Below are positions 1 to 7,613 of a DNA stretch of 64,000 bases, piece after piece (within the stretch, counting starts at the first letter, position 1; the number at the start of each line of letters is the position of its first letter). The notes below the pieces were generated by a model, which was given only the letters and a program-made list of their open reading frames with translations, searched no databases and had not been told where the DNA came from. Made by a program: the position numbers and the translations under genes. Source of the stretch: CAIKMD01 sp036501365. Lineage in GTDB: Bacteria > Pseudomonadota > Alphaproteobacteria > ATCC43930 > CGMCC-115725. The stretch spans positions 1-64,000 of the forward strand of contig DASYAL010000098.1 in assembly GCA_036501365.1 (NCBI GenBank), written 5' to 3'.

Positions 1-46
1 CCGCAACCACACGCTCACGTAGATCCATCGACAAGGGTCGGGCCAT
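1..46 (-). CDS. IS630-family transposase, N-terminal fragment cut by window edge
   Basis: Only the first 15 codons are visible (MARPLSMDLRERVVA), starting at the ATG at 46-44. The motif RPLSMDLRERV is the characteristic N-terminal start of the helix-turn-helix part of IS630 transposases. The DDE catalytic region would lie outside the window, so activity cannot be assessed. The call rests on this short motif plus the TA boundary about 90 bp upstream. Confidence 0.65.
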   Translation of the reverse strand, partial: MARPLSMDLRERVVA

Positions 47-139
47 CGGATGCTGACCTCCACTCCAGCCAGCATCTTGAATCACAAATCCGCCCAAACC
101 GGAATCCCTTCCGATTCAACTAAGCCGTGAAACGCTCTA
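1..139 (-). mobile_element. IS630-family insertion sequence, one end only
   Basis: The reverse strand from position 46 to the window edge begins a protein reading MARPLSMDLRERVV, the usual start of IS630-family transposases. Upstream of that start is about 90 bp of non-coding DNA. It ends at a TA dinucleotide at 138-139, directly after an AGCGTTTCACGGC-like terminus as read on the reverse strand. IS630/Tc1 elements insert at TA and duplicate it, so I place the element boundary there. The rest of the element lies left of the window, so completeness cannot be judged. Confidence 0.7.
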
Positions 140-249
140 GCGGTGCGTCGTTCGAGCACGTCTATTGGTTCAATCATCGATTCGAGCGCTGTGATGGAAA
201 GACCGGCAAACGTCTCCAAGACGCTCAAAAGCATCAGAAACCGAAAACG

Positions 250-1290
250 CTATAATGCTCGCCAACCCAACCTCTCTCCACCCCGGAATACCTTCACCGC
301 GCCGGCATCGGATGAAATCTCCGCCGGCGGGGTCCAGGCTTCGCGCTTGAGCGTGATCGTCTCCTCGTTCGCCTTGAGGCCGTAGAAGCGCGGGCCGCTC
401 AGCGACGCGAAGGCTTCGAGCTTGGCGAGCGCGTCTTCTTCCTCGAACGCCTGCGCGTAGATTTCGAGCGCGGCCGGCGCCGAGAAGATGCCGGCGCAGC
501 CGCAATCCTTCTCCTTGTCGTGCACCGGATGCGGCGCGCTGTCGGTGCCAAGGAAGAATTTTGGTTCACCCGACGTCGCGGCGTCGCGCAGCGCCAGGCG
601 ATGCACCTCGCGCTTGGCGACCGGCAGGCAATACAGGTGCGGCCTGAGGCCGCCGGCGAAGAGCGCGTTGCGGCTGATGGTCAAGTGATGCGCGGTGATG
701 GTGGCGGCGAGGGTCGGGCCGGCGTCGCGCACGAACGCGACCGCCTCGCGCGTCGTCACATGCTCGAGCACGATCTTCAAGCCCGGGAAATCGCGCATCA
801 GCTTCGCCAGCACGCGCTCGATGAACACCGCCTCGCGGTCGAACACGTCGACCAGCGGATCGGTCACCTCGCCATGGATGAGGAGCGGCATGCCGATCCG
901 CTCCATCTTGGCGAGGGCGCCGCGGCACTTGGCGAGATCGGTCACGCCCGAGGCGCTGTTGGTGGTGGCGTTGGCGGGATAGAGCTTCACCGCGGTGAAG
1001 ACGCCGGTCTTGAAGCCGCGCTCGATCTGCTCGGGATTGGCGTCGTCGGTCAGGTAGCAGGTCATCAGCGGCGTGAAGCGGCCGGCGAGGTCGGCGGGGA
1101 GCGCGGCGAGGATGCGCGCCCGATAACTCTCGGCGGCGGCGACGGTCGCGACCGGCGGCACGAGATTGGGCATCACGATCGCGCGCGCGAAGCTGCGCGC
1201 GGTATAGGGCAGCACGGCTTTCAGCATCGCCCCGTCGCGCAGGTGCACGTGCCAGTCGTCCGGCCGGCGGAGGGTGATTGTGTCGGGCAC
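250..1290 (-). CDS. pyrC: Dihydroorotase (class II, PyrC type)
   Basis: Zinc amidohydrolase that reversibly cyclises N-carbamoyl-aspartate to dihydroorotate, the third step of de novo pyrimidine synthesis, in the cytoplasm. At 346 aa it matches the usual PyrC length. Metal and active-site residues are all visible: the HxH pair (H14, H16 in DDWHVH), the lysine that is carbamylated (K102 in VKLYP), H139 (IHGE), H177 (EHVTT) and D250 (GTDSAPH). The GTG/ATG question does not arise; translation starts at ATG 1290. It stands alone, with no other pyr gene nearby. Its first ~80 bp resemble two degenerate stretches upstream at about 2.4 kb and 3.3 kb, which suggests rearrangement at its 5' end. The coding sequence itself looks intact. 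Confidence 0.96.
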   Translation of the reverse strand: MPDTITLRRPDDWHVHLRDGAMLKAVLPYTARSFARAIVMPNLVPPVATVAAAESYRARILAALPADLAGRFTPLMTCYLTDDANPEQIERGFKTGVFTAVKLYPANATTNSASGVTDLAKCRGALAKMERIGMPLLIHGEVTDPLVDVFDREAVFIERVLAKLMRDFPGLKIVLEHVTTREAVAFVRDAGPTLAATITAHHLTISRNALFAGGLRPHLYCLPVAKREVHRLALRDAATSGEPKFFLGTDSAPHPVHDKEKDCGCAGIFSAPAALEIYAQAFEEEDALAKLEAFASLSGPRFYGLKANEETITLKREAWTPPAEISSDAGAVKVFRGGERLGWRAL

Positions 1291-1307
1291 GCTTACTCCG
1301 TTTCTTG

Positions 1308-1400
1308 CCCCTCTCCGCGCGAAGCGACGGAAGGGTGAGCTGTGGTTCAGCGGATGCTCACCTTACCCGCTCGCACCTTCTCCCCCAGTGGCGGAGAGGG
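1308..1400. repeat. Short palindromic-ended repeat (CCCTCTCCGC arms)
   Basis: A roughly 93-bp unit upstream of pyrC is bounded by a perfect 10-bp inverted repeat, CCCTCTCCGC at 1309-1318 and its complement GCGGAGAGGG at 1391-1400. Non-coding units with CCCTCTCC ends are commonly dispersed in alphaproteobacterial genomes. No second full copy was seen in this window. It sits in the 400-bp gap between pyrC and the next gene, which otherwise holds no convincing gene. Confidence 0.5.
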
Positions 1401-1625
1401 TTTGTAGGCTTGGCTCACGCACCCAATATAGAACGGAGGGCGGGAAATTCCTGGCCATCCGATGCGCGGCCCCGCCAGCGCCGCTCGCGACTTGAACGGA
1501 TTCGATTCATCCCCATGTTTTGAGTACCGCGGAATCGATTCCACAGTGGGCTCCTGCAGCAGAGAGAGACGCGCATTCCCGCCTGACGTCAGCGCAAGGA
1601 GTGCCTAGCATGTCTTCTTTCCCAT

Positions 1626-1667
1626 TCCTTCCTATCAGTCCGACGGTCCTTCCTATCAGTCCGACGG
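1626..1667. repeat. Tandem duplication of a 21-bp unit
   Basis: The unit TCCTTCCTATCAGTCCGACGG occurs twice in direct succession (1626-1646 and 1647-1667) without a mismatch. It lies about 40 bp upstream of the start of the membrane protein at 1708, so it could affect that gene's leader, or it may simply be a slippage product. Confidence 0.75.
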
Positions 1668-1707
1668 CACCCGTCCGCTTCCCTGTCTTGCCGTGCGCGA
1701 GGCCGAA

Positions 1708-2217
1708 ATGAGCGGACCAGCGATGGCGGCACGGTCTGTGTTCTCGCTGCGGACCTCCGTATTCAACGATTTTTTGTATGCCCCGATCGGCGAGGAACAG
1801 AACGGCATGGTCCTGACTGCCCTCTCGGCCCTGGCCCGGCTCGGCGTCGACCCGTGGGACGAAGCGGCGCGCTTGAGCGCGCTCCCCGAGGATACGGCGA
1901 CGAAGCGCTTGACGGCGATGATTGCCGGCTTGCCGCGCGGGCGATGGGCAGAGGCGTCGGTCAAAGACATCGCGGCGCGCCTGGCCGCTCTGTTGCCGGC
2001 CAAGCCGCCTCCGGCCGCGCAGCACGCCAAGCCGGCCATGTCCAGCGCGACGCGCGCGATGATCGTGTTCCTGTTCATTTTCTTTGCGAATGCCGTGGCC
2101 TTCACGGCGCTGCGCACCTTCGAGCACTGGCCGTCCCAGGGCCAGAGCGCTGCCGCGGATTCCCAGAGCACCGCCGCGCGTTCGACGCCGGCGCCGCCGC
2201 ATGCTCCCTCGCCATGA
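1708..2217 (+). CDS. Hypothetical protein with one C-terminal membrane segment
   Basis: Function not recognised. The 169-aa product has a soluble N-terminal part of about 110 residues, including YAPIGEEQNGM and LSALARLGVDPWDEA, then a single hydrophobic segment (MIVFLFIFFANAVAF) and a short Ala/Ser/Pro-rich tail. The tail would lie on the other side of the membrane. The opening resembles conserved alphaproteobacterial proteins that start FND(F/L)LYAPIG and carry one membrane helix, but I cannot name a family. I chose the ATG at 1708, which has GAGG just upstream, over the GTG at 1693. Its 3' end overlaps the next small gene by 17 bp in another frame, so the two are probably co-translated. Confidence 0.65.
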   Translation: MSGPAMAARSVFSLRTSVFNDFLYAPIGEEQNGMVLTALSALARLGVDPWDEAARLSALPEDTATKRLTAMIAGLPRGRWAEASVKDIAARLAALLPAKPPPAAQHAKPAMSSATRAMIVFLFIFFANAVAFTALRTFEHWPSQGQSAAADSQSTAARSTPAPPHAPSP

Positions 2218-2344
2218 AGATTTGGCACGCGATATCGCGTTGAGAAAATATTGGAAAGCGTGGCTCGCCGCGAACGAGATCGAGCTGGCCTGGGCGGCGC
2301 TGATCATTGGCACCGTCGCGCTCGGCTGGTTCCTGCGAATCTGA
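2201..2344 (+). CDS. Small single-pass membrane protein (47 aa)
   Basis: This 47-aa reading frame begins MLPRHEDLARDIALRKYW and ends in a hydrophobic helix (LAWAALIIGTVALGWFL) followed by RI and the stop. It overlaps the last 17 bp of the preceding membrane protein gene. That overlap, the charged N-terminus and the clean C-terminal membrane segment make it a credible translationally coupled small gene. No function can be assigned. It may be a partner of the upstream protein. Confidence 0.5.
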   Translation: MLPRHEDLARDIALRKYWKAWLAANEIELAWAALIIGTVALGWFLRI

Positions 2345-2391
2345 TCCCGTCGCCGCGGCAGGAACGAGCGCGCGCGAAGACCCGCCGTCGC

Positions 2392-2476
2392 CGGCAGCAC
2401 GGCTTTCAGCATCGCGTCGTCGATGCACATGCCAATCGTCCGGCCGACGGAGGGTGAGGGTCTGCTCAGCGGGCAT
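2392..2476 (-). pseudogene. Degenerate second copy of the pyrC 5' end
   Basis: Read on the reverse strand from ATG 2476, this stretch translates as MPAEQTLTLRRPDDWHVH and then goes out of frame. A second frame picks up AMLKAVLP. Intact pyrC begins MPDTITLRRPDDWHVHLRDG followed by AMLKAVLPYTA. The DNA match runs from the shared GGCAGCACGGCTTTCAGCAT block to the start codon, interrupted by a small deletion that breaks the frame. It is a gene-start fragment only and cannot make enzyme. Confidence 0.75.
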
Positions 2477-2477
2477 A

Positions 2478-2681
2478 TTATCGGCGGCCGCTGGCCTTGC
2501 TCCTCGTGCGCGCTTTTTGCTTTCCAGCCATCGCTGGCTTTTTCCTCTTCGGCTGTAACTTTGCGATCGCTGCCCGGATCGTGCCGTCGGTCGGCGTCGG
2601 ATCTTCGGCAAATCGCTCGCCCACCCGGCGCAACCCCTTCAAAACGATCCGCCGCAGCTCTTTGGTTGAGAGATCGCTCAT
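2478..2681 (-). CDS. Small basic protein paired with zeta-toxin-like kinase
   Basis: A 67-aa product beginning MSDLSTKELRRIVLKGL, with a predicted helical N-terminal half and a Lys/Arg-rich tail (KQKARTRSKASGRR). I place its start at ATG 2681 because this overlaps the stop of the upstream kinase as ATGA, the usual arrangement of a translationally coupled pair. An in-frame ATG at 2708 would extend into the kinase gene. By position it would be the partner, possibly the antitoxin, of the kinase. Zeta systems normally carry the antitoxin first, and this protein shows no epsilon-type similarity I recognise, so the role is inferred from context only. Confidence 0.6.
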   Translation of the reverse strand: MSDLSTKELRRIVLKGLRRVGERFAEDPTPTDGTIRAAIAKLQPKRKKPAMAGKQKARTRSKASGRR

Positions 2682-3252
2682 TTCGCTGCCTTCTGCATCT
2701 TCCGCCACCGCTTCAGGTCATGCACGATTCTGCCTGCTGCCGTCGCCTCAAACACCAGCACTCGGCCCTTGTCGGAATTGTCGTAAATAAGAGCGAGATC
2801 GGCCAGCGGCAAATAAAGGTGCATAAGGTTGCGAAGACCGGCCCAATAGCATAGCGCCTGGTCACGATTGCCCGCTCGACGCCGTGACCGCCCTCCCGGA
2901 CGCGTCGCGCAACCCTTTGCAGAGCTGCGGCGGGTGAGGGAAGCCAAAGGAAGATCAAGGTGATGCGATAACCCAGTGCGCGACACTCCCGCAACAGCGC
3001 GGCATGCTCTCGGCCCGCACACGTCGTCTCAAAGCCGAAGCTCTGGCCCGCATCTCGCAGAGCGCGGATTCGTTCGATCAACAACCGTCCGGCGGCGATC
3101 TCGGAACCTGCCGGATTGAGCGGCGAAAGCCCACGCGCGATCTCGTCTGCGTTCACAAACTCGACGATGCCCAATTCCGGCGGGATGACGCCTGGCACGG
3201 CGGTCGATTTTCCAGCGCCATTCGGGCCGCCGAGGACAATAACGTCCTTCAC
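2678..3252 (-). pseudogene. Zeta-toxin-like P-loop kinase, frameshifted
   Basis: The N-terminal two thirds read as a zeta-toxin/AAA-like kinase. A Walker A motif (GGPNGAGKST, residues 8-17) follows MKDVIVL. NADEIARGLSP comes next, then FETTCAGREH and LGYRITLIFLWLPS. Zeta toxins phosphorylate UDP-N-acetylglucosamine. After ERAIVTRRY, around position 2850, the family's next block (GLRNLMHLYLPLAD then IYDNS) is found in another frame. That frame ends at the stop at 2678. The pattern fits loss of one base. The full span of 575 bp is not a multiple of three, also consistent with one lost base in a gene of about 191 codons. Start is GTG at 3252. A sequencing error could give the same picture. Confidence 0.75.
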
Positions 3253-3262
3253 CGCGCGAGTC

Positions 3263-3313
3263 TCAAGATCGAACGTCCGGCCGGCGAAGGGTGAGGATCT
3301 GCTCAGCGGGCAT
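3263..3313 (-). pseudogene. Third copy of the pyrC start region (16 codons)
   Basis: From ATG 3313 the reverse strand reads MPAEQILTLRRPDVRS and stops. Over 40 bp (3274-3313) it matches the remnant at 2437-2476 at 37 positions, the three differences all being A/G. Homology to pyrC is lost right after RRPD. It lies immediately upstream of the frameshifted kinase gene, so the kinase and partner sit between two pyrC-start remnants. Confidence 0.65.
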
Positions 3314-3349
3314 CGTGTGCGTTCCGTTGCTGGGATGAGCGCTGTGCGT

Positions 3350-3476
3350 CCTTCGACTGCTCGCCCTCGCTGCCGCTTGGGCTCGCGCTCAGGATGAGGT
3401 CTTTTCTTACTGCCGCCAAAGATTTCACCTCACCCTGAGCGCGCCCCTGAGCTTGTCGAAGGGGCGCAGTCGAAGG
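3350..3476. repeat. Inverted pair of ~50-bp dispersed repeats
   Basis: Two related ~50-bp units face each other: 3350-3399 and 3428-3476. Both carry CCTTCGACTG at the outer end and a CCTGAGCGCG-type core with CCTCA at the inner end. The right-hand unit contains its own small hairpin, CCCCT and AGGGG around GAGCTTGTCGA. Units of this type are widely dispersed between genes in alphaproteobacteria. Together they could fold into a large hairpin and may end transcription upstream of the thiolase gene. No gene is visible between 3314 and 3568. Confidence 0.7.
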
Positions 3477-3568
3477 GCGCGGGATGGGTCTGCAATCGTT
3501 CTTGCGCATCTCGTACTCGCGGCTGCTGCTGCTAATATATAGCAAAGCGGCATTCCGAAGGAGCAAGC

Positions 3569-4735
3569 ATGACGGCCTGCATGATCGGCTGGGCGCACAG
3601 CAAATTCGGCAAGCATGACGGCGCCGATCTCGAAGCGATGATCGTGCCGGTGGCGGCCGATGCCATCAAGGATGCCGGCATCGCCCCGAGCGATATCGAC
3701 GAGATCTATATCGGCAATTTCAACGGCGGCTTCGTGCGCCAGGAATTCCCGTCGTCCTTGGTGCTGCAGGTCGATCCGGCGCTGCGCTTCAAGCGCACGA
3801 CGCGGGTCGAGAATGCCTGCGCCACCGGCTCGGCCGCGATCTATCAGGGGCTCAACGCCATCGCCGCCAAGCGCGCGCGCATCGTGCTGGTGGTCGGGGT
3901 CGAGAAGATGTCGGAGGTCGGGGGCGCGCAGGTCGGCGATCTCCTGATCCGCGCCGCCTACCTCAAAGAAGAAGGCGCGATCGAGGGCGGCTTCGCCGGC
4001 GTCTTCGGCCGCATCACCGAGGCCTATTTCCAGCGCTATGGCGACCAGTCCGACGCGCTCGCGATGATCGCGGCGAAGAACCACAAGAACGGCGCCGCCA
4101 ATCCGCTGGCGCAGATGCAGAAGGATCTCGGCTACGAGTTCTGCCGCACCGTTTCCGACAAGAACCCGCTGGTGGCGGGGCCGCTGCGGCGCACCGATTG
4201 CTCGCTGGTCTCGGACGGCGCCGCGGCGCTGGTGCTGGCCGATGTCGAGGTTGCCTTGCAAGGGAAGAAAGCGGTCGTGTTCCGGGCCGCCGAGCAGGTC
4301 AACGATTTCCTGCCGATGTCGAAGCGCGACATCACGTCTTACGAGGGCCCGGCGCTGGCCTGGCAGCGCGCGCTGGCGAGCGCGGGCGTGACGCTCGACG
4401 ATCTTTCCTGCGCCGAGGTGCATGACTGCTTCACCATCGCCGAGCTGATGATCTACGAGGCGATGGGTTTGGAGAAGCATGGCCAGGGCGCGCGCGCCAT
4501 CGCCGAGGGCAAGGTGGCGAAGGACGGCACGCTGCCCGTCAATGCTTCCGGCGGCCTCAAATCGAAGGGCCATCCGATCGGCGCGACCGGCGTCTCGATG
4601 CATGTGCTGCAGGCGATGCAGCTGACCGGCACCGCCGGCGGCATCCAGGTGAAGGACGCCGATCTTGCGGCGGTGTTCAACATGGGCGGCGCCGCGGTCG
4701 CGAATTACGTAAGCATTTTGGAGAGGCTGCGTTGA
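3569..4735 (+). CDS. Thiolase (SCP-x-like acetyl-CoA C-acyltransferase)
   Basis: A 388-aa thiolase of the acyl-CoA acyltransferase superfamily, acting on CoA thioesters in fatty-acid or side-chain degradation. The nucleophilic Cys is C84 in VENACATGS. The C-terminal Gly/His block is SKGHPIGATG (H335). The HDCF motif at H285 replaces the NEAF motif of classical thiolases, which places it in the SCP-x-like branch. The final Cys motif of classical thiolases is replaced here by FNMGGAAVANY, also typical of that branch. The stop overlaps the ATG of the next gene (ATGA), so the two are translationally coupled. Substrate unknown. Confidence 0.92.
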   Translation: MTACMIGWAHSKFGKHDGADLEAMIVPVAADAIKDAGIAPSDIDEIYIGNFNGGFVRQEFPSSLVLQVDPALRFKRTTRVENACATGSAAIYQGLNAIAAKRARIVLVVGVEKMSEVGGAQVGDLLIRAAYLKEEGAIEGGFAGVFGRITEAYFQRYGDQSDALAMIAAKNHKNGAANPLAQMQKDLGYEFCRTVSDKNPLVAGPLRRTDCSLVSDGAAALVLADVEVALQGKKAVVFRAAEQVNDFLPMSKRDITSYEGPALAWQRALASAGVTLDDLSCAEVHDCFTIAELMIYEAMGLEKHGQGARAIAEGKVAKDGTLPVNASGGLKSKGHPIGATGVSMHVLQAMQLTGTAGGIQVKDADLAAVFNMGGAAVANYVSILERLR

Positions 4736-5727
4736 TGAGCTTCAAGGGTCTTCTGCTCGAGGAGAGCGGTGGCAAGGTCGCGGCGAAGATCGCGACGCTC
4801 GAAGAAAGCCAATTGCCGCCGGGCGAGGTGACGGTCGACGTCGCCTATTCGACGCTCAACTACAAGGACGGGATGATCTTGAACGGGCTCGGGCGGCTGG
4901 TGCGGAATTATCCGCACGTGCCGGGGATCGATTTCGCCGGCACGGTCGCGGAGTCGTCATCGCCCGATTTCAAGCAAGGCGACGCGGTGGTGCTCACCGG
5001 CTGGGGCGTCGGCGAGCAGCGCTGGGGCGGCCATGCGCAGAAGGCGCGCGTCAAGGCGAGCGAGCTGGTGAAGCTGCCGTCGGGACTCACGCTGAAACAG
5101 GCGATGGCTTTCGGCACCGCCGGCTTCACCGCGATGCTGGCGGCGATGGCGCTCGAGGATCACGGGCTGAAGCCGGGGGACGGCGAGGTGCTGGTGACCG
5201 GCGCCTCGGGCGGCGTCGGCAGCGTCGCCGTCGTCGTGCTGTCGGCCTGGGACTATCAGGTCACCGCCTCGACCGGGCGGCTCGCGGCGAACGGCGATTA
5301 CCTGCGCGGCCTCGGCGCGACGACGCTCATCGATCGCGCCGAGATCGCGGCGCCGAAGCGGCCGCTGGACAGCGAGCGCTGGGCCGGCGCGATCGACGCG
5401 GTCGGCGGCGGCACGCTCGCCTGCGTGCTGAGCCAGCTCAAATACCACGCCTCGGTCGCATCTTGCGGGCTGGCGGGCGGCAGCGAGCTCGCGACCACGG
5501 TGATCCCGTTCCTCTTGCGCGGGGTCAATCTGCTCGGCATCGATTCGGTGCGCTGCCCGATGGAGCGGCGGCGCGCGGCGTGGCTGCGGCTCGCCAAGGA
5601 CCTGCCGCTCGGCAAGCTCGACGCGATGACCGAGACGGTGCCGCTCAGCGCCTTGCCGGGGCTGGCGGGCAAGATTTTGCAGGGCGAGGTGCGCGGCCGG
5701 GTGGTCGTCGATCTCAGTGCTTCCTAA
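4735..5727 (+). CDS. AcuI/YhdH-type acryloyl-CoA reductase-like oxidoreductase
   Basis: A medium-chain dehydrogenase/reductase of 330 aa without the structural zinc loop. It shows the YhdH/AcuI signature: LNYKDGM near the start, PGIDFAGTV, DAVVLTGWGVGE, the nucleotide-binding GASGGVGSVAV, and LLGIDSVRCP in the C-terminal half. Characterised members reduce acryloyl-CoA to propionyl-CoA with NADPH. The start is ATG 4735, which shares its A with the thiolase stop. Coupling to a thiolase suggests processing of a short acyl-CoA. I am confident of the family, less of the exact substrate. Confidence 0.9.
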   Translation: MSFKGLLLEESGGKVAAKIATLEESQLPPGEVTVDVAYSTLNYKDGMILNGLGRLVRNYPHVPGIDFAGTVAESSSPDFKQGDAVVLTGWGVGEQRWGGHAQKARVKASELVKLPSGLTLKQAMAFGTAGFTAMLAAMALEDHGLKPGDGEVLVTGASGGVGSVAVVVLSAWDYQVTASTGRLAANGDYLRGLGATTLIDRAEIAAPKRPLDSERWAGAIDAVGGGTLACVLSQLKYHASVASCGLAGGSELATTVIPFLLRGVNLLGIDSVRCPMERRRAAWLRLAKDLPLGKLDAMTETVPLSALPGLAGKILQGEVRGRVVVDLSAS

Positions 5728-5842
5728 AAAATCTCCGTTGTTTCACAGATAGATATGGACAAGCCCTCAGAGCTAACCTAGCCTTGATGCGGGAGTGGCT
5801 TAGCCGCATTGGGAAAATGCGGTCCCGTGACCGAGGCCCACA

Positions 5843-6676
5843 ATGGATAGCGTCGATCGGCGAAAATTCCTCCAGGCATTGAGTGCCGGGGCTGCGGCCA
5901 GCCTCGCGCCCTTCCGCAGCGTCTGGGCGCTCGAGTCGGGGAAGGCCGGGGCCACCGTCGCCCTGCGGCTGCCGACGAAGACCCATATTGTGGTCGTCGA
6001 TGCCGGCCATGGCGGCGTCGATCCCGGCTGCATCGGCCGCATCGGCACCTATGAGAAGGACGTGGTGCTCGACACCGCGCTGCGCCTCGCCCGCGGCCTC
6101 GAAGCCAGCAAGCGCTACAAGGTCGCGCTGAGCCGCTCGAGCGACAACTTCGTCTCGCTCGAGGAGCGGGTGATCAAGGCGCGCGCGCTCGGCGCCGATC
6201 TCTTCCTCTCGGTCCATGCCGATGCGCTGCCCGACCGCAGCTGGCGCGGCGCCTCGGTCTTCACCCTGTCCGACAAGGCGTCCGACAAGGAAGCGGCGAT
6301 GGTCGCCGAGCGCGAGAACAAGTCCGATCTCGTCGCCGGCGTCAAATACACCGCCGATCCGCAGGTCAACGAAATCCTGTTCGATCTGGCGCGGCGCCAG
6401 ACCAACAACCTGTCGCTGCGCTTGGCGCAGCAGCTCGTCACCGAGCTCGGCCATCACGTACGGCTCTTGGAACACACCCATCGCTCGGCGGCTTTCGTCG
6501 TGCTGAAGGCGCCCGACATCCCCTCGGCGCTGGTCGAAACCGGCTGCCTCTCCAATCCCGAGGAAGAGCGCGATCTGCGCCAGGCGAGCTATCGCGAGGT
6601 GGTCGCCGGCGCGCTCTTGCGCTCGGTTAACGACTATTTCGATCTGGTAACCAAAGGCGGCAGTGCCGGCGCGTGA
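5843..6676 (+). CDS. N-acetylmuramoyl-L-alanine amidase, Tat-exported
   Basis: Zinc amidase (Amidase_3 fold, AmiC-like) that cleaves the stem peptide from peptidoglycan MurNAc during cell separation and wall turnover. The N-terminus has a twin-arginine leader (DRRKFLQALSAGAAAS), pointing to folded export to the periplasm. Zinc ligands are H56 (VVDAGHGG), E71 (YEKDVVLD) and H126 (FLSVHADA). The catalytic glutamate is E232 (ALVETGCLSN). At 277 aa it is little more than the catalytic domain plus leader and lacks the N-terminal AMIN targeting domain found in many homologues. It has no operon partner. Confidence 0.93.
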   Translation: MDSVDRRKFLQALSAGAAASLAPFRSVWALESGKAGATVALRLPTKTHIVVVDAGHGGVDPGCIGRIGTYEKDVVLDTALRLARGLEASKRYKVALSRSSDNFVSLEERVIKARALGADLFLSVHADALPDRSWRGASVFTLSDKASDKEAAMVAERENKSDLVAGVKYTADPQVNEILFDLARRQTNNLSLRLAQQLVTELGHHVRLLEHTHRSAAFVVLKAPDIPSALVETGCLSNPEEERDLRQASYREVVAGALLRSVNDYFDLVTKGGSAGA

Positions 6677-6783
6677 GACGCCGGTCTTTAGCAGTCTTTT
6701 ACCGATCGCGCCCTAGCCTTGGTATGCGGCGCAACGGGTCACCGAAGCGCTCGTAAGTCCTTCGGGCTTTTCCTCCCTGAACT

Positions 6784-6810
6784 TGGGCCGCACTTGGTGC
6801 GGCCCATTTT
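6784..6810. terminator. Intrinsic terminator between convergent genes
   Basis: A perfect 10-bp stem (TGGGCCGCAC / GTGCGGCCCA) with a three-base loop is followed by TTTT at 6807-6810. It lies between the amidase gene and the oppositely oriented aldolase gene, just beyond the latter's stop at 6822. The T-run serves + strand transcripts; the stem could also act on the reverse strand. Confidence 0.8.
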
Positions 6811-6821
6811 CGTATCGAGGA

Positions 6822-7583
6822 TTACGACCGTTTCGCCCGCGCGGCTTCCGGCGGATCGCCGAGCAGCTCGGCGACGCCGGCGCGCCGCGCCCAATATTCC
6901 CAGGCGCGCCACATCTCGGCGGTGTTGGGATTGAAGAGATCGGTGCGCGCGGCGATCTCGCCCGGATACATCGGCTTCGGCGTGCCGACGCGCATCGCCG
7001 CCATCTGCACCCGCGCATTCTTCGGCGCATAGACGCCGATCCGCGTCACATCCATCAGCGAGCGGCCGGCGGCGGCGAAGCCGTGGCCGCGCATCAGCAC
7101 GACGCGGCCGTCGCCGAGCCGCTTCGCCAGATCGCGGCCCTGCTCCATGTTGACGACGAGAAGATTGGTTCCGGTGCCGAATTTGTCGGCGATGTCCCAG
7201 GTCTTGACCTCGGTGCCGATGACGCTGCCGGAATGGATCACCGGCACCATCTTCGCGTCGGTCAGGCTATAGGGCAGCATGTCCTCGGCATGGCTGTGCA
7301 CGACGCCCATCACCTCGGGCCGCGCCTCGTAGATCCCGCCGTGGATGAAGCGCTCGAGATAGGGCGGCCGGCCGTCACCGCCGACTGGCTTGCCGTCGAG
7401 CGTGAATTCGAGGATGTCGCCGGCCTCGACCAGCTCGGGACTGCGCGAGCGCGCCAGGAAATAGCGGCCCGGATCCTTCGGATGGCGCATGCTGACATGC
7501 CCGTAGGCGTCGACCACGTCCTCGCGGGCGAGGATGCGGTTGGCGATGACAAGGTCGCGCTTCGCCCGATCGAGGTCGTCCAT
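6822..7583 (-). CDS. Class II aldolase/adducin-family protein
   Basis: A 253-aa zinc aldolase-fold protein of the L-fuculose-phosphate aldolase/adducin family, which cleave or rearrange hydroxylated carbonyl substrates. The pattern is complete: AYGHVSMRHP near residue 28, the acidic residue in YLERFIH (E77), and the three zinc-binding histidines H96 and H98 (VVHSHAED) and H167 (RGHGFAAAG). Family members act on sugar phosphates, or as decarboxylases of hydroxy-keto acids; the sequence alone does not choose. It follows the DUF3500 gene on the same strand after 30 bp, so the two probably form a short operon. Confidence 0.85.
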   Translation of the reverse strand: MDDLDRAKRDLVIANRILAREDVVDAYGHVSMRHPKDPGRYFLARSRSPELVEAGDILEFTLDGKPVGGDGRPPYLERFIHGGIYEARPEVMGVVHSHAEDMLPYSLTDAKMVPVIHSGSVIGTEVKTWDIADKFGTGTNLLVVNMEQGRDLAKRLGDGRVVLMRGHGFAAAGRSLMDVTRIGVYAPKNARVQMAAMRVGTPKPMYPGEIAARTDLFNPNTAEMWRAWEYWARRAGVAELLGDPPEAARAKRS

Positions 7584-7613
7584 GCTTAGTCTCCCTGAAT
7601 GATGATGATGCGG

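Noticed and set aside
520..1338. Long forward-strand open frame opposite pyrC
   Set aside because: High-GC shadow of pyrC: rich in Arg, Gly and His, with no domain motif, while the reverse strand has all dihydroorotase residues.
1325..1358. Possible fourth pyrC-start copy (GACGGAAGGGTGAGC...TCAGCGG)
   Set aside because: The similarity is partial and lies inside the palindromic repeat at 1308-1400, which explains it equally well.
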